This document shows positions 17,168-28,733 of a DNA stretch of 64,000 bases, piece by piece. The stretch is from NCBI GenBank assembly GCA_015075165.1, contig JABTUY010000001.1, forward strand, positions 1 through 64,000, in the 5' to 3' direction. Position 1 is the first letter of the stretch; each line of letters starts with the position of its first letter. The position numbers and the translations under genes were made by a program. The stretch is from Ideonella sp. (GTDB lineage: Bacteria > Pseudomonadota > Gammaproteobacteria > Burkholderiales > Burkholderiaceae_C). The notes beneath the pieces were generated by a model. The model was given only the letters and a program-made list of their open reading frames with translations. It was not told the origin of the DNA and ran no database searches.

Positions 17168-18385
17168 ATGGACTTCGGCTACTCGCCCCGCACCCAGGAA
17201 CTGCAGCAACGCCTGTCGGCCTTCATGGCCGAGCATGTCTACCCCGCCGAGGCGCGCCATGTCGATGAGCTGCGCGCCAACACCGCGGCCGGCAAGCGCT
17301 GGACGCCGCTGCAGGTGATCGAATCGCTGAAGCCGAAGGCGCGCCAGGCCGGGCTGTGGAACCTGTTTCTGCCCGACAGCGCGCTCGGCGCCGGGCTGAG
17401 CAACCAGGAGTACGCACCGCTGGCCGAGATCATGGGCCGCGTGCCGTGGGCGAGTGAGGTGTTCAACTGCTCGGCACCCGACACCGGCAACATGGAGGTG
17501 TTGGTGCGATACGGCAGCAGCGAGCAGAAGGCGCAATGGTTGACGCCGTTGCTGGCCGGCGAGATCCGCAGCGGCTTCGCGATGACCGAGCCGGCCGTGG
17601 CATCGTCGGACGCCACCAACATCGAGGCACGCATCGAGCGCCGCGGCGACCAGTACGTGATCAACGGCCGCAAGTGGTGGACCTCTGGCGCCGGCGACCC
17701 GCGCTGCAAAGTGCTGATCTTCATGGGCAAGACCGATCCGGCCGCGCCGCGCCATTCGCAGCAGTCGATGATCCTGGTGCCGACGGATGCACCGGGCGTC
17801 AAGGTGCTGCGGCCGCTGTCGGTATTCGGCTGGGACGATGCCCCGCACGGCCACATGGAGGTCGACTTCAAGGACGTGACGGTGCCCGCCGGCAACCTGC
17901 TGCTGGGCGAAGGCCGCGGCTTCGAGATCGCGCAGGGGCGCCTCGGGCCCGGCCGCATTCACCACTGCATGCGCCTGATCGGCCTGGCCGAGCGCGCGCT
18001 CGAGCTGATGTGCAAACGCGCCGTGCAGCGCGTGGCGTTCGGCAAGACGGTGGCGCAGCAAACCGTCACGCAAGAGCGCATCGCCGAGGCTCGCTGCCTG
18101 ATCGAGCAGGCGCGGCTGCTGACGCTGAAGGCGGCGTGGATGATGGACGTGGCCGGCAACAAGACGGCCAAGGCCGAGATCGCGATGATCAAGGTGGTGG
18201 CACCCAACATGGCGTTGAAGGTGATCGACTGGGCGATGCAGGTGCACGGCGGCGCCGGCGTCAGCGAGGACTTTCCGCTAGCCTACTTCTACGCGCTGTC
18301 GCGCACGCTGCGCTTCGCCGACGGCCCCGACGAGGTGCACCGCAACGCGATCGCCAAGATCGAGCTCGGGCGGCACACGGCCTGA
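17168..18385 (+). CDS. Acyl-CoA dehydrogenase
   Basis: This is a flavin-dependent acyl-CoA dehydrogenase of 405 residues that introduces an alpha-beta double bond into an acyl-CoA. The FAD-domain motif [18 protein letters not shown] and the substrate-domain helix [23 protein letters not shown] are clear, and the C-terminal helical domain includes [22 protein letters not shown]. It belongs to the ACAD10/11-like clade by the phosphotransferase pairing. The upstream gene and the crotonase-like protein suggest the pair works on the same acyl-CoA, with 4-hydroxy acids as candidates. Ribosome-binding sequence AAGGAG lies just before the ATG. Confidence 0.93.
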   Translation: MDFGYSPRTQELQQRLSAFMAEHVYPAEARHVDELRANTAAGKRWTPLQVIESLKPKARQAGLWNLFLPDSALGAGLSNQEYAPLAEIMGRVPWASEVFNCSAPDTGNMEVLVRYGSSEQKAQWLTPLLAGEIRSGFAMTEPAVASSDATNIEARIERRGDQYVINGRKWWTSGAGDPRCKVLIFMGKTDPAAPRHSQQSMILVPTDAPGVKVLRPLSVFGWDDAPHGHMEVDFKDVTVPAGNLLLGEGRGFEIAQGRLGPGRIHHCMRLIGLAERALELMCKRAVQRVAFGKTVAQQTVTQERIAEARCLIEQARLLTLKAAWMMDVAGNKTAKAEIAMIKVVAPNMALKVIDWAMQVHGGAGVSEDFPLAYFYALSRTLRFADGPDEVHRNAIAKIELGRHTA

Positions 18386-18432
18386 GCGCCTGGCCGCGCG
18401 ACGCGCTCAGGCGCGAGCCGCGGCCGCTTGAC

Positions 18433-19161
18433 TCACAGGCGCGAGGCGGTTTCGTCGCGCGGCCAGACCGAAGGCCGTGTCGATGCGTGCGGCAACGCCG
18501 AATCGGGCCACTCGCCGGCGACGCGCCTTGCTTCGGCCATCGCGATCTGGAACAGGCCGAGCCAGGCTTCGAGCCGCGCGCTGCTCGGCTCGCGCAGGCC
18601 CAGCCGCATGGCGAGCCGCCCACGGCCGATCGACAGCACGAAGGCCGCGGCCTCGGGTAGATTGCGGCCGGCCTCGAGCAGCGCCGGCGACAGCGGCCCG
18701 GCCAGCCATTGCAGCAGCCAGGGCTTGACGCTGGCCACCGCGCCGAAGCGCGCGCCCAGGGTCCTGAGCTCGCCAGGAGTCGCCTTCGAGTACATCACCA
18801 GCCAGCGGATCTCGGTGGGCGTCTGCGTGTCGACGCGCGTCTGCACGCCTTCGACGTACTCGTCGAATACCTTGGCCTCCGACGCCTCCATCAGCAGCCG
18901 GTTGAGCACCAGCACGTGCAGGTCGCGGTGCAGGCCCAACTCGGCGATGAAGCGCAGTTCGGGGCCCGGGATGTAGGGGCGATGCGACGCGCCCCATTCG
19001 ATGCGCCAGGCGACGCCCCCGTGCGATCCGTCGATCACGAATCCTTGATCGCTGCGCACGTTGCGGAACGCCCAGCCCCTGCCCGTGGCCCAGTGCTCGA
19101 TGCTCCGCGCGCCTGCCGATGCCGACGGGCCGGACCACCAGCGCTTCAGTCTTCCGAGCAT
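18433..19161 (-). CDS. Conserved hypothetical protein (242 aa)
   Basis: I do not recognise a family for this 242-residue protein. It is soluble-looking, has no signal peptide or membrane helix and few Cys. It starts with MLGRLKRWWSG followed by a basic/Trp segment, and contains a repeated theme of charged helices and an RIEWG segment. Composition and codon usage fit the neighbours. It is convergent with the acyl-CoA dehydrogenase (47-base gap) and divergent from the glutathione transferase (41-base gap), so its promoter is shared with that gene. No function can be assigned. Confidence 0.65.
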   Translation of the reverse strand: MLGRLKRWWSGPSASAGARSIEHWATGRGWAFRNVRSDQGFVIDGSHGGVAWRIEWGASHRPYIPGPELRFIAELGLHRDLHVLVLNRLLMEASEAKVFDEYVEGVQTRVDTQTPTEIRWLVMYSKATPGELRTLGARFGAVASVKPWLLQWLAGPLSPALLEAGRNLPEAAAFVLSIGRGRLAMRLGLREPSSARLEAWLGLFQIAMAEARRVAGEWPDSALPHASTRPSVWPRDETASRL

Positions 19162-19202
19162 GGGTTAGAGTGCTTACGCCGACCGACGCGCATGGAGCCG
19201 TG

Positions 19203-19895
19203 ATGATCGAAGTGTATTCCTGGGCCACGCCCAACGGCCACAAGGTGCACATCATGCTCGAGGAGTGCGCCTTGCCGTACAAGGCCATCGCGGTCGACAT
19301 CGGCGCGGGCGCGCAGTTTGCACCGGAGTTCCTGGCGATCAGCCCGAACAACAAGATCCCGGCGCTGGTCGACCCCGATGGGCCCGATGGCGAACCGATC
19401 TCGCTGTTCGAATCGGGCGCGATCCTGTTGTACCTGGCAGGCAAGACGGGACGCTTCCTGCCGTCGACCACGCGCGGCCGCTACGAGGCGCTGCAGTGGC
19501 TGATGTTCCAGATGGGCGGTGTCGGCCCGATGCTCGGCCAGGCGCACCACTTCCGCATCTACGCGCCCGAGAAGCTGCCGTACGCGATCGAGCGCTATAC
19601 CAATGAAGCGCGGCGGTTGTACCGGGTGATGAACGCCAGGCTCGCGAAGTCGCGCTACATGGCCGGGCCGCAGTACTCGATTGCCGACATCGCGATCTTC
19701 CCGTGGTTGCGCAGCTGGAAGAACCAGGGCATCGACTGGGCCGACTATCCGCACCTGAAAGGCTGGTTCGACGAGATCGCCAAGCGGCCGGCGGTGATGC
19801 GTGGCGTCGAGGTGCTCGCCGACCGCCGCCGCCCGCTGGTCGACGACAAGGCGCGCAGCGTGCTGTTCGGTGCCGAGCAGTACCAGCGCCACTGA
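19203..19895 (+). CDS. Glutathione S-transferase family protein (YfcG/YghU-like)
   Basis: This 230-residue protein has an N-terminal thioredoxin-like GST domain (MIEVYSWATPNGHKVHIML) and a C-terminal all-helical domain. The beginning resembles the E. coli YfcG/YghU disulfide-reductase GSTs: the usual GST Ser/Tyr/Cys is not obvious, while TPNG fits their N-terminal active-site loop. The glutathione-binding motif FESGAILLYLAGK is present. Substrate is unknown. Transcription is probably from the short divergent region shared with the preceding hypothetical gene. No terminator is clear before the next tRNA. Confidence 0.85.
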   Translation: MIEVYSWATPNGHKVHIMLEECALPYKAIAVDIGAGAQFAPEFLAISPNNKIPALVDPDGPDGEPISLFESGAILLYLAGKTGRFLPSTTRGRYEALQWLMFQMGGVGPMLGQAHHFRIYAPEKLPYAIERYTNEARRLYRVMNARLAKSRYMAGPQYSIADIAIFPWLRSWKNQGIDWADYPHLKGWFDEIAKRPAVMRGVEVLADRRRPLVDDKARSVLFGAEQYQRH

Positions 19896-19935
19896 CGCCG
19901 GTGGCACCGAACACGCGCGATGACGATCGATCGCA

Positions 19936-20012
19936 CTGCCCGTAGCTCAGCTGGATAGAGCAGCTGCCTTCTAAGCAGCAGGCCGGGGGTTCGAGTCCCT
20001 CCGGGCAGGCCA
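19936..20012 (+). tRNA. tRNA-Arg(TCT)
   Basis: The 77-base gene has acceptor arms CTGCCCG and CGGGCAG, discriminator G and an encoded CCA (20010-20012). The D arm is GCTCAGCTGGATAGAGC. The anticodon stem GCTGC/GCAGC encloses loop CTTCTAA, giving anticodon TCT at 19970-19972. The T arm has the TTCGAGT loop. Confidence 0.96.
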
Positions 20013-20029
20013 ATGCGCAGTGAGTGCGG

Positions 20030-20104
20030 TGGTGGGCGGTGCAGGGTTCGAACCTGCGACCCCTGCCGTGTGAAGGCAGTGCTCTACCGCTGAGCTAACC
20101 GCCC
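20030..20104 (-). tRNA. tRNA-Val(CAC)
   Basis: The gene lies on the minus strand as a 75-base tRNA with acceptor arms GGGCGGT and ACCGCCC, followed by ACCA. The D arm is TTAGCTCAGCGGTAGAGC. The anticodon stem CTGCC/GGCAG encloses TTCACAC, giving CAC, and the T arm is GCAGGTTCGAACCCTGC. It faces the tRNA-Arg gene with only 17 bases between their 3' ends. Confidence 0.96.
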
Positions 20105-20121
20105 CGCAAGAGGCGGCCGCA

Positions 20122-20829
20122 TTATGCCATGCAGGTTCGCCACACCGTGCGGCCGCCGCTGGCCTTGTCGAGGTCGGCGAGCCACGCCTCGTGTGCCGCG
20201 CGTTCCTCCGCGGTGGGCTCGATCACGGCGAGATCGAGCACCGACAGATCTGCCGCTGGGCCCGCCTCGTGCCCGCCGGCGTGCGCGGCCGCGGTCTCCA
20301 TCACCAACGAGTCTTGCCCGCGCGTCATGCGGATGTAGACCTCGGCGAGCAGGTTGGCGTCGAGCAGCGCGCCGTGCAGCGTGCGGTTGGTGTTGTCGAC
20401 TTCCAGGCGCCGGCACAGCGCATCGAGCGAGTTGGACTTGCCGGGGTACAGCTCGCGCGCCAGCGCCAGCGTGTCGGTGACCTTGCCCACCACCGCCGAC
20501 AGGCGCGTGCGCTCGGCACGCGCCAACTCGGCATCGATGAACGCGACGTCGAATGCCGCGTTGTGCGCGACGATCTCGGCGCCGCCGATGAACTCGAGCA
20601 GCTCGTCGGCCACCGCCGCGAACAGCGGCTTGTCGGCGAGGAACTCGTCGCTGATGCCGTGCACCTTCAATGCATCGGCGCTGTTGGCGCGCTGCGGGTT
20701 CAGGTAGTGGTGCAGCGTGCGCCCGGTGAGGCGCCGGTTGACGAACTCGACGCAGCCGATCTCGACCACGCGGTCGCCGTGCTCGGGCGACAGGCCGGTG
20801 GTCTCGGTGTCGATGAAGATCTGCCTCAT
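20122..20829 (-). CDS. dnaQ: DNA polymerase III epsilon subunit
   Basis: This is the proofreading 3'-5' exonuclease of the replicative polymerase, 235 residues. The DEDDh exonuclease motifs are all present: Exo[14 protein letters not shown], Exo[19 protein letters not shown], and ExoIII with His in [15 protein letters not shown]. The C-terminal part, after about residue 190, is a flexible tail that binds the alpha subunit. Its ATG overlaps the lgt stop as ATGA, so the two are translationally coupled. The C-terminus lies 17 bases from tRNA-Val, with no terminator evident between them. Confidence 0.95.
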   Translation of the reverse strand: MRQIFIDTETTGLSPEHGDRVVEIGCVEFVNRRLTGRTLHHYLNPQRANSADALKVHGISDEFLADKPLFAAVADELLEFIGGAEIVAHNAAFDVAFIDAELARAERTRLSAVVGKVTDTLALARELYPGKSNSLDALCRRLEVDNTNRTLHGALLDANLLAEVYIRMTRGQDSLVMETAAAHAGGHEAGPAADLSVLDLAVIEPTAEERAAHEAWLADLDKASGGRTVWRTCMA

Positions 20830-21647
20830 CGCCCCGCCACCACGGGGCGCCTAGCCGCCCAACGCATCAGCGCCACGCCGGCGACGACCATCGGCACGCA
20901 CAGCCATTGGCCGCGCGACAGGCCGAGCCACTGCAGGCCGAGAAACGCATCGGGCTCGCGAAAGTACTCGGCAATGAAGCGCAGCACGCCGTAGCCGAGC
21001 AGGAACGCGCCCGAAACCATGCCGGTGGGCCGCGGCCGGCGCGCAAACCACCACAGCAGCACGAACAGCAACAACCCCTCGAGCGCGAACTGGTACAGCT
21101 GCGATGGATGGCGCGGGATGCGGTCGCCGGCCTGCGGGAAGACCATCGCCCACGGCAGGCTCGGGTCGGCCGCGCGGCCCCACAGCTCGCCGTTGATGAA
21201 GTTGCCGATGCGCCCGGCCGCCAGCCCCGTGGGCACGCACGGCGCCACCACGTCGGCCACCTCGAGGAACGGCCGCTGGCGCAGGTGCGCGAACAGCGCC
21301 ATCGCGCCGACGACGCCGAGCAGCCCGCCGTGAAACGACATGCCGCCCTTCCACACCGCGAAGGCCTCGAGCGGATGGCCGGCGTAGTACTCGGGCTTGT
21401 AGAACAGCACATAGCCGAGCCGCCCGCCGATCACCACGCCGAGCACACCATAGAACAGCAGGTCTTCGACGTCGCGCCGCGTCCAACCGAGGCCGGCATA
21501 CGGCGCGTTTGACACGCGCACGCGCGCCAGCCACATGAATAGCGCGAACGCCACCAGGTAGGTCAGGCCGTACCAGTGCACCGCGATCGGCACGCCGAAG
21601 CGCGAGAAGTCGATGGCGATCGGATTGAACTGCGGATGCACCAGCAT
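20826..21647 (-). CDS. lgt: Prolipoprotein diacylglyceryl transferase
   Basis: Lgt attaches diacylglycerol from phosphatidylglycerol to the lipobox Cys of prolipoproteins in the inner membrane, the first step of lipoprotein maturation. The 273-residue protein has about seven hydrophobic helices. Signature motifs are [11 protein letters not shown] (with the catalytic-type His) and the Lgt signature [14 protein letters not shown], and HPSQLYQ follows. An in-frame extension upstream was rejected, since family similarity begins at MLVHPQFNP and GGTGGAG precedes this ATG. The gene is divergent from ilvD across 176 bases that hold a probable shared promoter region. Confidence 0.95.
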   Translation of the reverse strand: MLVHPQFNPIAIDFSRFGVPIAVHWYGLTYLVAFALFMWLARVRVSNAPYAGLGWTRRDVEDLLFYGVLGVVIGGRLGYVLFYKPEYYAGHPLEAFAVWKGGMSFHGGLLGVVGAMALFAHLRQRPFLEVADVVAPCVPTGLAAGRIGNFINGELWGRAADPSLPWAMVFPQAGDRIPRHPSQLYQFALEGLLLFVLLWWFARRPRPTGMVSGAFLLGYGVLRFIAEYFREPDAFLGLQWLGLSRGQWLCVPMVVAGVALMRWAARRPVVAGR

Positions 21648-21823
21648 CAGCCACGCTCCACCACGAACACGGCCACGATTGTCGCCGCAAAGCGAGCGGC
21701 TCGATCGCCGCACAGACGGCGATGGCTTCGGCCGGCCGCCGCTTGCGCAGCGACTACCATATGGCGCCCGCGCTTGCCGCAGCGCAAGCAGCCGCTTCAC
21801 CGACCGCAGCTAGGATCGCCCGC

Positions 21824-23512
21824 ATGAGCCCCCCCAATCGACGTTCGAAGAACATCACCGAAGGCGTCGCGCGCGCGCCGAACCGCTCGATGTACTACGC
21901 GCTGGGCTACGAGCCCGGCGACTTCGCCAAGCCGATGATCGGCGTGGCCAACGGCCACTCGACGATCACGCCGTGCAACTCGGGCCTGCAGCGGCTGGCC
22001 GATGCGGCGGTCGAAGGCCTGAAGGCGGCCGGCGCGAACCCGCAGATTTTCGGCACGCCGACCATCAGCGACGGCATGGCGATGGGCACCGAGGGCATGA
22101 AGTATTCGCTGGTGTCGCGCGAGGTCATCGCCGATTGCGTCGAGACCTGCGTCGGCGGCCAGTGGATGGACGGCGTGATCGTGATCGGCGGCTGCGACAA
22201 GAACATGCCCGGCGGCATGATGGGCATGCTGCGCGCCAACGTGCCGGCGATCTACGTCTACGGCGGCACGATCCTGCCCGGGCACTACCAGGGGCAAGAC
22301 CTCAACATCGTCAGCGTGTTCGAGGCGGTGGGCCAGTTCTCGGCCGGCCGCATGAGCGAGGAAGACTTCTGCCAGATCGAGCGCCGCGCGATTCCCGGCA
22401 ACGGCTCGTGCGGCGGCATGTACACCGCCAACACGATGTCGTCGGCGTTCGAGGCGCTGGGCATGAGCCTGCCGTACTCGTCGACGATGGCCAATGTCGA
22501 GGACGAGATCGTCGCCAACGTGCGCCACTGCGCGAAGGTGCTGGTCGACGCGGTGAAGGCCGACCTGAAGCCGCGCGACATCGTCACGAAGCGCTCGATC
22601 GAGAACGCGGTGGCGGTGATCATGGCGATCGGCGGCTCGACCAACGCGGTGCTGCACTTCCTGGCGATCGCGCACGCCGCCGGCGTCGACTGGACGATCG
22701 ATGATTTCGAGCGCGTGCGGCAGAAGGTGCCGGTGCTGTGCGACCTGAAGCCGAGCGGCCGCTACCTGGCGATCGACCTGCACCGCGCCGGTGGCATCCC
22801 GCAGGTGATGAAGGTGCTGCTGAAGGCCGGCCTGCTGCACGGCGAGTGCATGACGATCACCGGCAAGACGGTGGCGCAGGCGCTGGCCGAGGTGCCCGAC
22901 GTGCCGCGCACCGACCAGGACGTGATCCGCCCGATCGAGCGGCCGATGTATGAGCACGGCCACCTGGCGATCCTGAAGGGCAACCTGTCGCCCGAAGGCA
23001 GCGTGGCCAAGATCACCGGCTTGAAGAACCCGGTCATCACCGGGCCGGCGCGCGTGTTCGACGACGAGCAGTCGGCGCTGGCGGCGATCATGGCCGGCCG
23101 CATCACCGCCGGCGACGTGATGGTGCTGCGCTACCTCGGACCGCGCGGCGGACCGGGCATGCCCGAGATGCTCGCCCCCACCGGTGCACTGATCGGCCAG
23201 GGCCTGGGCGAATCGGTGGGCCTGATCACCGATGGGCGCTTTTCCGGCGGCACCTGGGGCATGGTGGTGGGCCACGTCGCGCCCGAGGCCTACGCCGGCG
23301 GCCTGATCGCGCTGGTGCACGAGGGCGATTCGATCACCATCGATGCGCACCGGCTGCTGCTGCAGCTGAACGTGCCCGATGGCGAGATCGCGCGCCGTCG
23401 CGCCGCATGGCAGGCGCCGGCGCCGCGCTACACGCGCGGCGTGCTGGCCAAGTTCTGGAAGAACGCGTCGAGCGCGAGCGCCGGCGCGGTGCTCGACCGT
23501 TACGACATCTGA
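21824..23512 (+). CDS. ilvD: Dihydroxy-acid dehydratase
   Basis: IlvD dehydrates 2,3-dihydroxy-isovalerate and 2,3-dihydroxy-3-methylvalerate to the 2-oxo acids in valine and isoleucine synthesis. It is a cytosolic Fe-S enzyme. The 562-residue product keeps the three Cys ligands: C51 in TPCNSG, C124 in [10 protein letters not shown] and C196 in GNGSCGGMY. The length is that of the shorter subfamily, typical of Burkholderiales rather than the 616-residue E. coli type. The GRFSGGTWG motif and the C-terminal swivel domain are present. A family-consistent start is the ATG at 21824, while the upstream frame does not match. Confidence 0.97.
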   Translation: MSPPNRRSKNITEGVARAPNRSMYYALGYEPGDFAKPMIGVANGHSTITPCNSGLQRLADAAVEGLKAAGANPQIFGTPTISDGMAMGTEGMKYSLVSREVIADCVETCVGGQWMDGVIVIGGCDKNMPGGMMGMLRANVPAIYVYGGTILPGHYQGQDLNIVSVFEAVGQFSAGRMSEEDFCQIERRAIPGNGSCGGMYTANTMSSAFEALGMSLPYSSTMANVEDEIVANVRHCAKVLVDAVKADLKPRDIVTKRSIENAVAVIMAIGGSTNAVLHFLAIAHAAGVDWTIDDFERVRQKVPVLCDLKPSGRYLAIDLHRAGGIPQVMKVLLKAGLLHGECMTITGKTVAQALAEVPDVPRTDQDVIRPIERPMYEHGHLAILKGNLSPEGSVAKITGLKNPVITGPARVFDDEQSALAAIMAGRITAGDVMVLRYLGPRGGPGMPEMLAPTGALIGQGLGESVGLITDGRFSGGTWGMVVGHVAPEAYAGGLIALVHEGDSITIDAHRLLLQLNVPDGEIARRRAAWQAPAPRYTRGVLAKFWKNASSASAGAVLDRYDI

Positions 23513-23520
23513 CGCCGCGT

Positions 23521-23539
23521 GCCCGCCGTTCAGGCGGGC
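23521..23539 (+). terminator. Possible weak terminator after ilvD
   Basis: A seven-pair inverted repeat (GCCCGCC, loop GTTCA, GGCGGGC) starts eight bases after the ilvD stop and is followed by TTGTCTT. It overlaps the end of the convergent Trp-rich protein gene. The T-rich tail is poor, so confidence is limited. Confidence 0.4.
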
Positions 23540-23946
23540 TTGTCTTCGGCCGCGATGCTGGCCTGCTGTGTGGAAGGCAGCGGCTCCTGGCGGCTCGGCA
23601 GGAACGCGGTGATCACGTCGCGGTTGTGGCGCTCTTGTTCGGTCTTCTTCACCGGCGCCGCCTTCGGGGGTTCGACCTTGCGCGCCTCACGGATCACGGC
23701 CACGCGCTTGTCGCGGCGCCAGTTCAGCCCCAGCGCCTCCATGTGGCGCTGGCGGCGCTCCTGCTTGCGCTCTTCCATCTTGTCCATCGCGCGGCGCTGC
23801 GTGAGCCCCGTGCCATCGGCGAAAGCCCACCATGCAACGGCAAGACCGAACGGCAGCAGGATGGTCAGCCACGACCAGTCGGCGACGACGCCGAACTCGG
23901 TGAGCTTCATCACGACCAGCAGCGCCCCGACCACGACGAACAGCAT
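23530..23946 (-). CDS. Small Trp-rich protein (TIGR04438-like)
   Basis: This 138-residue protein fits the Burkholderiales-specific small Trp-rich family TIGR04438. One or two membrane segments occupy about residues 1-42 (MLFVVVGALLVVMKL, then LTILLPFGLAVAWW), with four tryptophans clustered there. A basic/acidic coiled segment follows (MEERKQERRQRHMEALG, about 55-72) and then a disordered Pro-rich tail. Function of the family is unknown. It is convergent with ilvD and divergent from the cytochrome c gene. The end overlaps the inverted repeat after ilvD. Confidence 0.75.
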   Translation of the reverse strand: MLFVVVGALLVVMKLTEFGVVADWSWLTILLPFGLAVAWWAFADGTGLTQRRAMDKMEERKQERRQRHMEALGLNWRRDKRVAVIREARKVEPPKAAPVKKTEQERHNRDVITAFLPSRQEPLPSTQQASIAAEDKPA

Positions 23947-24059
23947 CGGAAATCTCCCTCTCGCCGACCGCGCGATACCGGATCGACGTCAACCGGGCGA
24001 TCTAGAATCCCGTTCTGGTCACTGTATCCGACCCCGCACGATCCGCCAGAAAGGAATCC

Positions 24060-24374
24060 ATGAAAAAGCTCATCCTTGTGTCGATTCTTGCCACCGTGGC
24101 CGCGCCGCTCGCATTCGCCGACGCGGGCGACGACCTCGCCAAGAAGAAGAACTGCCTCGCCTGCCACCAGACCGACAAGAAGCTGGTGGGCCCGGCCTAC
24201 AAGGATGTGGCGGCCAAGTACGCAGGCCAGAAGGATGCCGCGGCCAAACTGGCCGAGAAGATCCAAAAGGGCGGCAGTGGCGCGTGGGGCCAAGTGCCGA
24301 TGCCCGCGAACCCGCAGGTCAACGCCGACGAGGCCAAGACGCTCGCCACCTGGGTGCTGTCGCTGAAGAAGTGA
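24060..24374 (+). CDS. Small c-type cytochrome (c551/c552-like)
   Basis: This is a periplasmic class I cytochrome c of 104 residues. The signal peptide (residues 1-20, ending LAFA) precedes a single haem-binding motif CLACH (Cys32, Cys35, His36). Met81 in VPMPANP is the likely sixth haem ligand. Length and order match the c551/c552 electron carriers that donate to terminal oxidases or nitrite reductases; the partner is not encoded here. AAAGGAA lies just before the ATG, and a TAGAAT hexamer lies 52 bases upstream of it as a possible -10 element. The gene ends in a strong hairpin shared with the convergent acs. Confidence 0.93.
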   Translation: MKKLILVSILATVAAPLAFADAGDDLAKKKNCLACHQTDKKLVGPAYKDVAAKYAGQKDAAAKLAEKIQKGGSGAWGQVPMPANPQVNADEAKTLATWVLSLKK

Positions 24375-24406
24375 TCGCGCGGCTACGAGCCGCCCTGCTG
24401 ACGACG

Positions 24407-24428
24407 AAGGCCCCGCTTGCGGGGCCTT
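24407..24428. terminator. Bidirectional terminator between cytochrome c and acs
   Basis: The hairpin arms AAGGCCCC and GGGGCCTT (loop GCTTGC) are perfect and lie between the convergent stops, 33 bases after the cytochrome gene and 25 bases before the acs stop. The flanks are T-rich in the plus direction (TTTCGCTT) and less clearly so in the minus direction. Confidence 0.75.
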
Positions 24429-24452
24429 TCGCTTGATGCAGATCAACAACGA

Positions 24453-26414
<1,962 letters not shown>

Positions 26415-26595
26415 GTTCATCTCCTGCAAGGGGTTGACGGTGATACGGTCCGGTCGCGGCGGGCGGCGCCCTGCGGGCCCGCGCTTCGACCAACACCTTA
26501 CTCTAGCCACGGATGACCTCCGCGCGCCACTAGAATTCGCCCGCCGCTCAACAGCCTGCTGCCACGGGTCAAACCCCCGGGGCGGCGCTTCCTCG

Positions 26596-27216
26596 ATGGC
26601 CCGCCTCCCGAATTCCGCCGAAACCCGGTTGCGCCCGCTACCGAGCCTGATTTTCGCCAGCCGCTGGTTGCAGCTGCCGCTGTACATCGGCCTGATCGCC
26701 GCGCAGGCGGTCTACGTCTTTCATTTCTGGATCGAACTGGTGCACTTGGTCGAGGCCGCGTTCGGCAACCAGGGTGCGCTCGAAAGCCTGGTCAAGAGCG
26801 TCGGCTACAAGGACACCCCGGTCGAGCGCCTGAACGAGACGCTGATCATGCTGGTGGTGCTCGGCCTGATCGACGTGGTGATGATCAGCAACTTGCTGAT
26901 CATGGTGATCATCGGCGGCTACGAGACCTTCGTGTCGCGGCTGGACCTCGAAGGCCATCACGATCAACCGGAATGGTTGAGCCACGTCAACGCCTCGGTG
27001 CTGAAGGTCAAGCTCGGCACGGCGATCATCGGCATCAGCTCGATCCACCTGCTGAAGACCTTCATCAACGCCGCCAACTACGACGAGAAGACCCTGCTGT
27101 GGCAGACGGCGATCCACCTCGCCTTTCTGCTGTCGGCGATGGCGATCGCAGCCGCCGACCGCATCCTCGGTGGCGCACACGATTCGCACCGACCCACATC
27201 TCACCCACTGCCATGA
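26596..27216 (+). CDS. UPF0114 (YqhA-like) membrane protein
   Basis: This 206-residue protein fits the UPF0114/YqhA family of inner-membrane proteins. It has about four hydrophobic segments: [20 protein letters not shown], the [20 protein letters not shown] helix with [13 protein letters not shown], then [15 protein letters not shown] and [17 protein letters not shown]. Function is not known. Its stop overlaps the start of the fumarase gene (ATGA), so these two are translated together. The start ATG has no strong ribosome site; a TAGAAT hexamer lies 60 bases upstream as a possible promoter element. Confidence 0.88.
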   Translation: MARLPNSAETRLRPLPSLIFASRWLQLPLYIGLIAAQAVYVFHFWIELVHLVEAAFGNQGALESLVKSVGYKDTPVERLNETLIMLVVLGLIDVVMISNLLIMVIIGGYETFVSRLDLEGHHDQPEWLSHVNASVLKVKLGTAIIGISSIHLLKTFINAANYDEKTLLWQTAIHLAFLLSAMAIAAADRILGGAHDSHRPTSHPLP

Positions 27217-28733
27217 TCCTGCGCGCCAACGATCTGATCGAAACCATTGCTGCGGCCCTGCAGTACATCAGCTACTACCACCCGGCCGACTACATCACTC
27301 ACCTCGCGCGAGCCTACGAGACCGAGCAGAGCCCGGCGGCGAAGGACGCGATCGCGCAGATCCTGACCAACTCGCGGCTGTGCGCCGAGGGCAAGCGCCC
27401 GATCTGCCAGGACACCGGCATCGTCAACGTGTTCCTGAAGGTCGGCATGGACGTGCGCTTCGAGGGCTTCGCCGGCTCGCTCGACGATGCGGTGAACGAA
27501 GGCGTGCGCCGCGGCTACCTCAACCCCGACAACCTGCTGCGCGCGTCGGTGCTCGACGATCCGATCTTCGAGCGCCGCAACACGCGTGACAATTCACCGG
27601 CGGTGCTCCACGTGGAACTGGTGCCCGGCGACACGGTCGAGGTCACCGTCGCCGCCAAGGGCGGCGGCAGCGAGAACAAGAGCAAGTTCGCGATGCTGAA
27701 CCCGAGCGACAACCTGGTCGACTGGGTGCTCAAGACGGTGCCGACGATGGGCGCCGGCTGGTGCCCGCCGGGCATGCTGGGCATCGGCGTCGGCGGCACC
27801 GCCGAGCGCGCGATGCTGATGGCCAAGCAGGCGCTGATGGACGACATCGACATGTCGGCGCTGCTGCAGCGCGGCCCGCGCAGCAAGCTCGAAGAACTGC
27901 GCATCGAGCTGTACGAGAAGGTCAACGCGCTCGGCATCGGCGCGCAGGGGCTCGGCGGCCTGACCACCGTGCTCGACGTGAAGATCAAGACCTACCCCAC
28001 GCACGCGGCGAGCAAGCCGGTGGCGATGATCCCCAACTGCGCCGCCACGCGCCACGCGCACCTGGTGCTCGACGGCTCGGGCCCGGTGTTCCTCGAACCG
28101 CCAGGCTCCGACCTCTGGCCCGACGTGCACTGGGCGCCCGACTACAACAAGTCGCGCAAGGTCAACCTCGACACGCTGACCCGTGCCGAAGTGGCGAGCT
28201 GGAAGCCGGGCGACACGCTGCTGCTGAGCGGCAAGATGCTCACCGGCCGCGACGCCGCGCACAAACGCATCCACGACATGCTCGCCAAGGGCGAGAGGCT
28301 GCCGGTCGACTTCACCAACCGCGTCATCTACTACGTCGGCCCGGTCGACCCGGTGCGCGACGAGGTGGTGGGCCCGGCCGGCCCCACCACCGCCACACGG
28401 ATGGACAAGTTCACCGAGATGATGCTGGCGCAGACCGGGCTGATCGCCATGATCGGCAAGGCCGAGCGCGGCCCGGTGGCGATCGAGGCCATCCGCCGGC
28501 ACCAGAGCGCCTACCTGATGGCCGTGGGCGGCGCGGCCTACCTGGTGGCCAAGGCCATCAAGGCCGCCCGGGTGGTCGGCTTCGCCGACCTCGGCATGGA
28601 GGCGATCTACGAGTTCGAGGTGAAGGACATGCCGGTCACCGTGGCGGTCGACGCCGGCGGCACCAGCGTGCACGTGACCGGGCCGCGCGAGTGGCAGGCG
28701 CGCATCGGCAAGATTCCGGTCGCGGCGACCTGA
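27213..28733 (+). CDS. fumA: Fumarate hydratase, class I
   Basis: This is the iron-sulfur fumarase that interconverts fumarate and malate in the TCA cycle, oxygen-labile and cytosolic. The 506-residue product keeps the three Fe-S cysteines: C65 in ICQDTGI, C184 in GWCPPGMLG and C276 in [10 protein letters not shown]. Both the alpha (N-terminal) and beta (C-terminal) domains are fused in one chain, as in E. coli FumA. It is coupled to the UPF0114 gene by ATGA overlap and ends directly against the convergent MscS gene, with no gap between stop codons. Confidence 0.95.
   Translation: MILRANDLIETIAAALQYISYYHPADYITHLARAYETEQSPAAKDAIAQILTNSRLCAEGKRPICQDTGIVNVFLKVGMDVRFEGFAGSLDDAVNEGVRRGYLNPDNLLRASVLDDPIFERRNTRDNSPAVLHVELVPGDTVEVTVAAKGGGSENKSKFAMLNPSDNLVDWVLKTVPTMGAGWCPPGMLGIGVGGTAERAMLMAKQALMDDIDMSALLQRGPRSKLEELRIELYEKVNALGIGAQGLGGLTTVLDVKIKTYPTHAASKPVAMIPNCAATRHAHLVLDGSGPVFLEPPGSDLWPDVHWAPDYNKSRKVNLDTLTRAEVASWKPGDTLLLSGKMLTGRDAAHKRIHDMLAKGERLPVDFTNRVIYYVGPVDPVRDEVVGPAGPTTATRMDKFTEMMLAQTGLIAMIGKAERGPVAIEAIRRHQSAYLMAVGGAAYLVAKAIKAARVVGFADLGMEAIYEFEVKDMPVTVAVDAGGTSVHVTGPREWQARIGKIPVAAT

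Noticed and set aside
19936-20104. tRNA-Arg/tRNA-Val pair considered as an integration site
   Set aside because: No integrase, duplicated tRNA end or foreign composition is present on either side.
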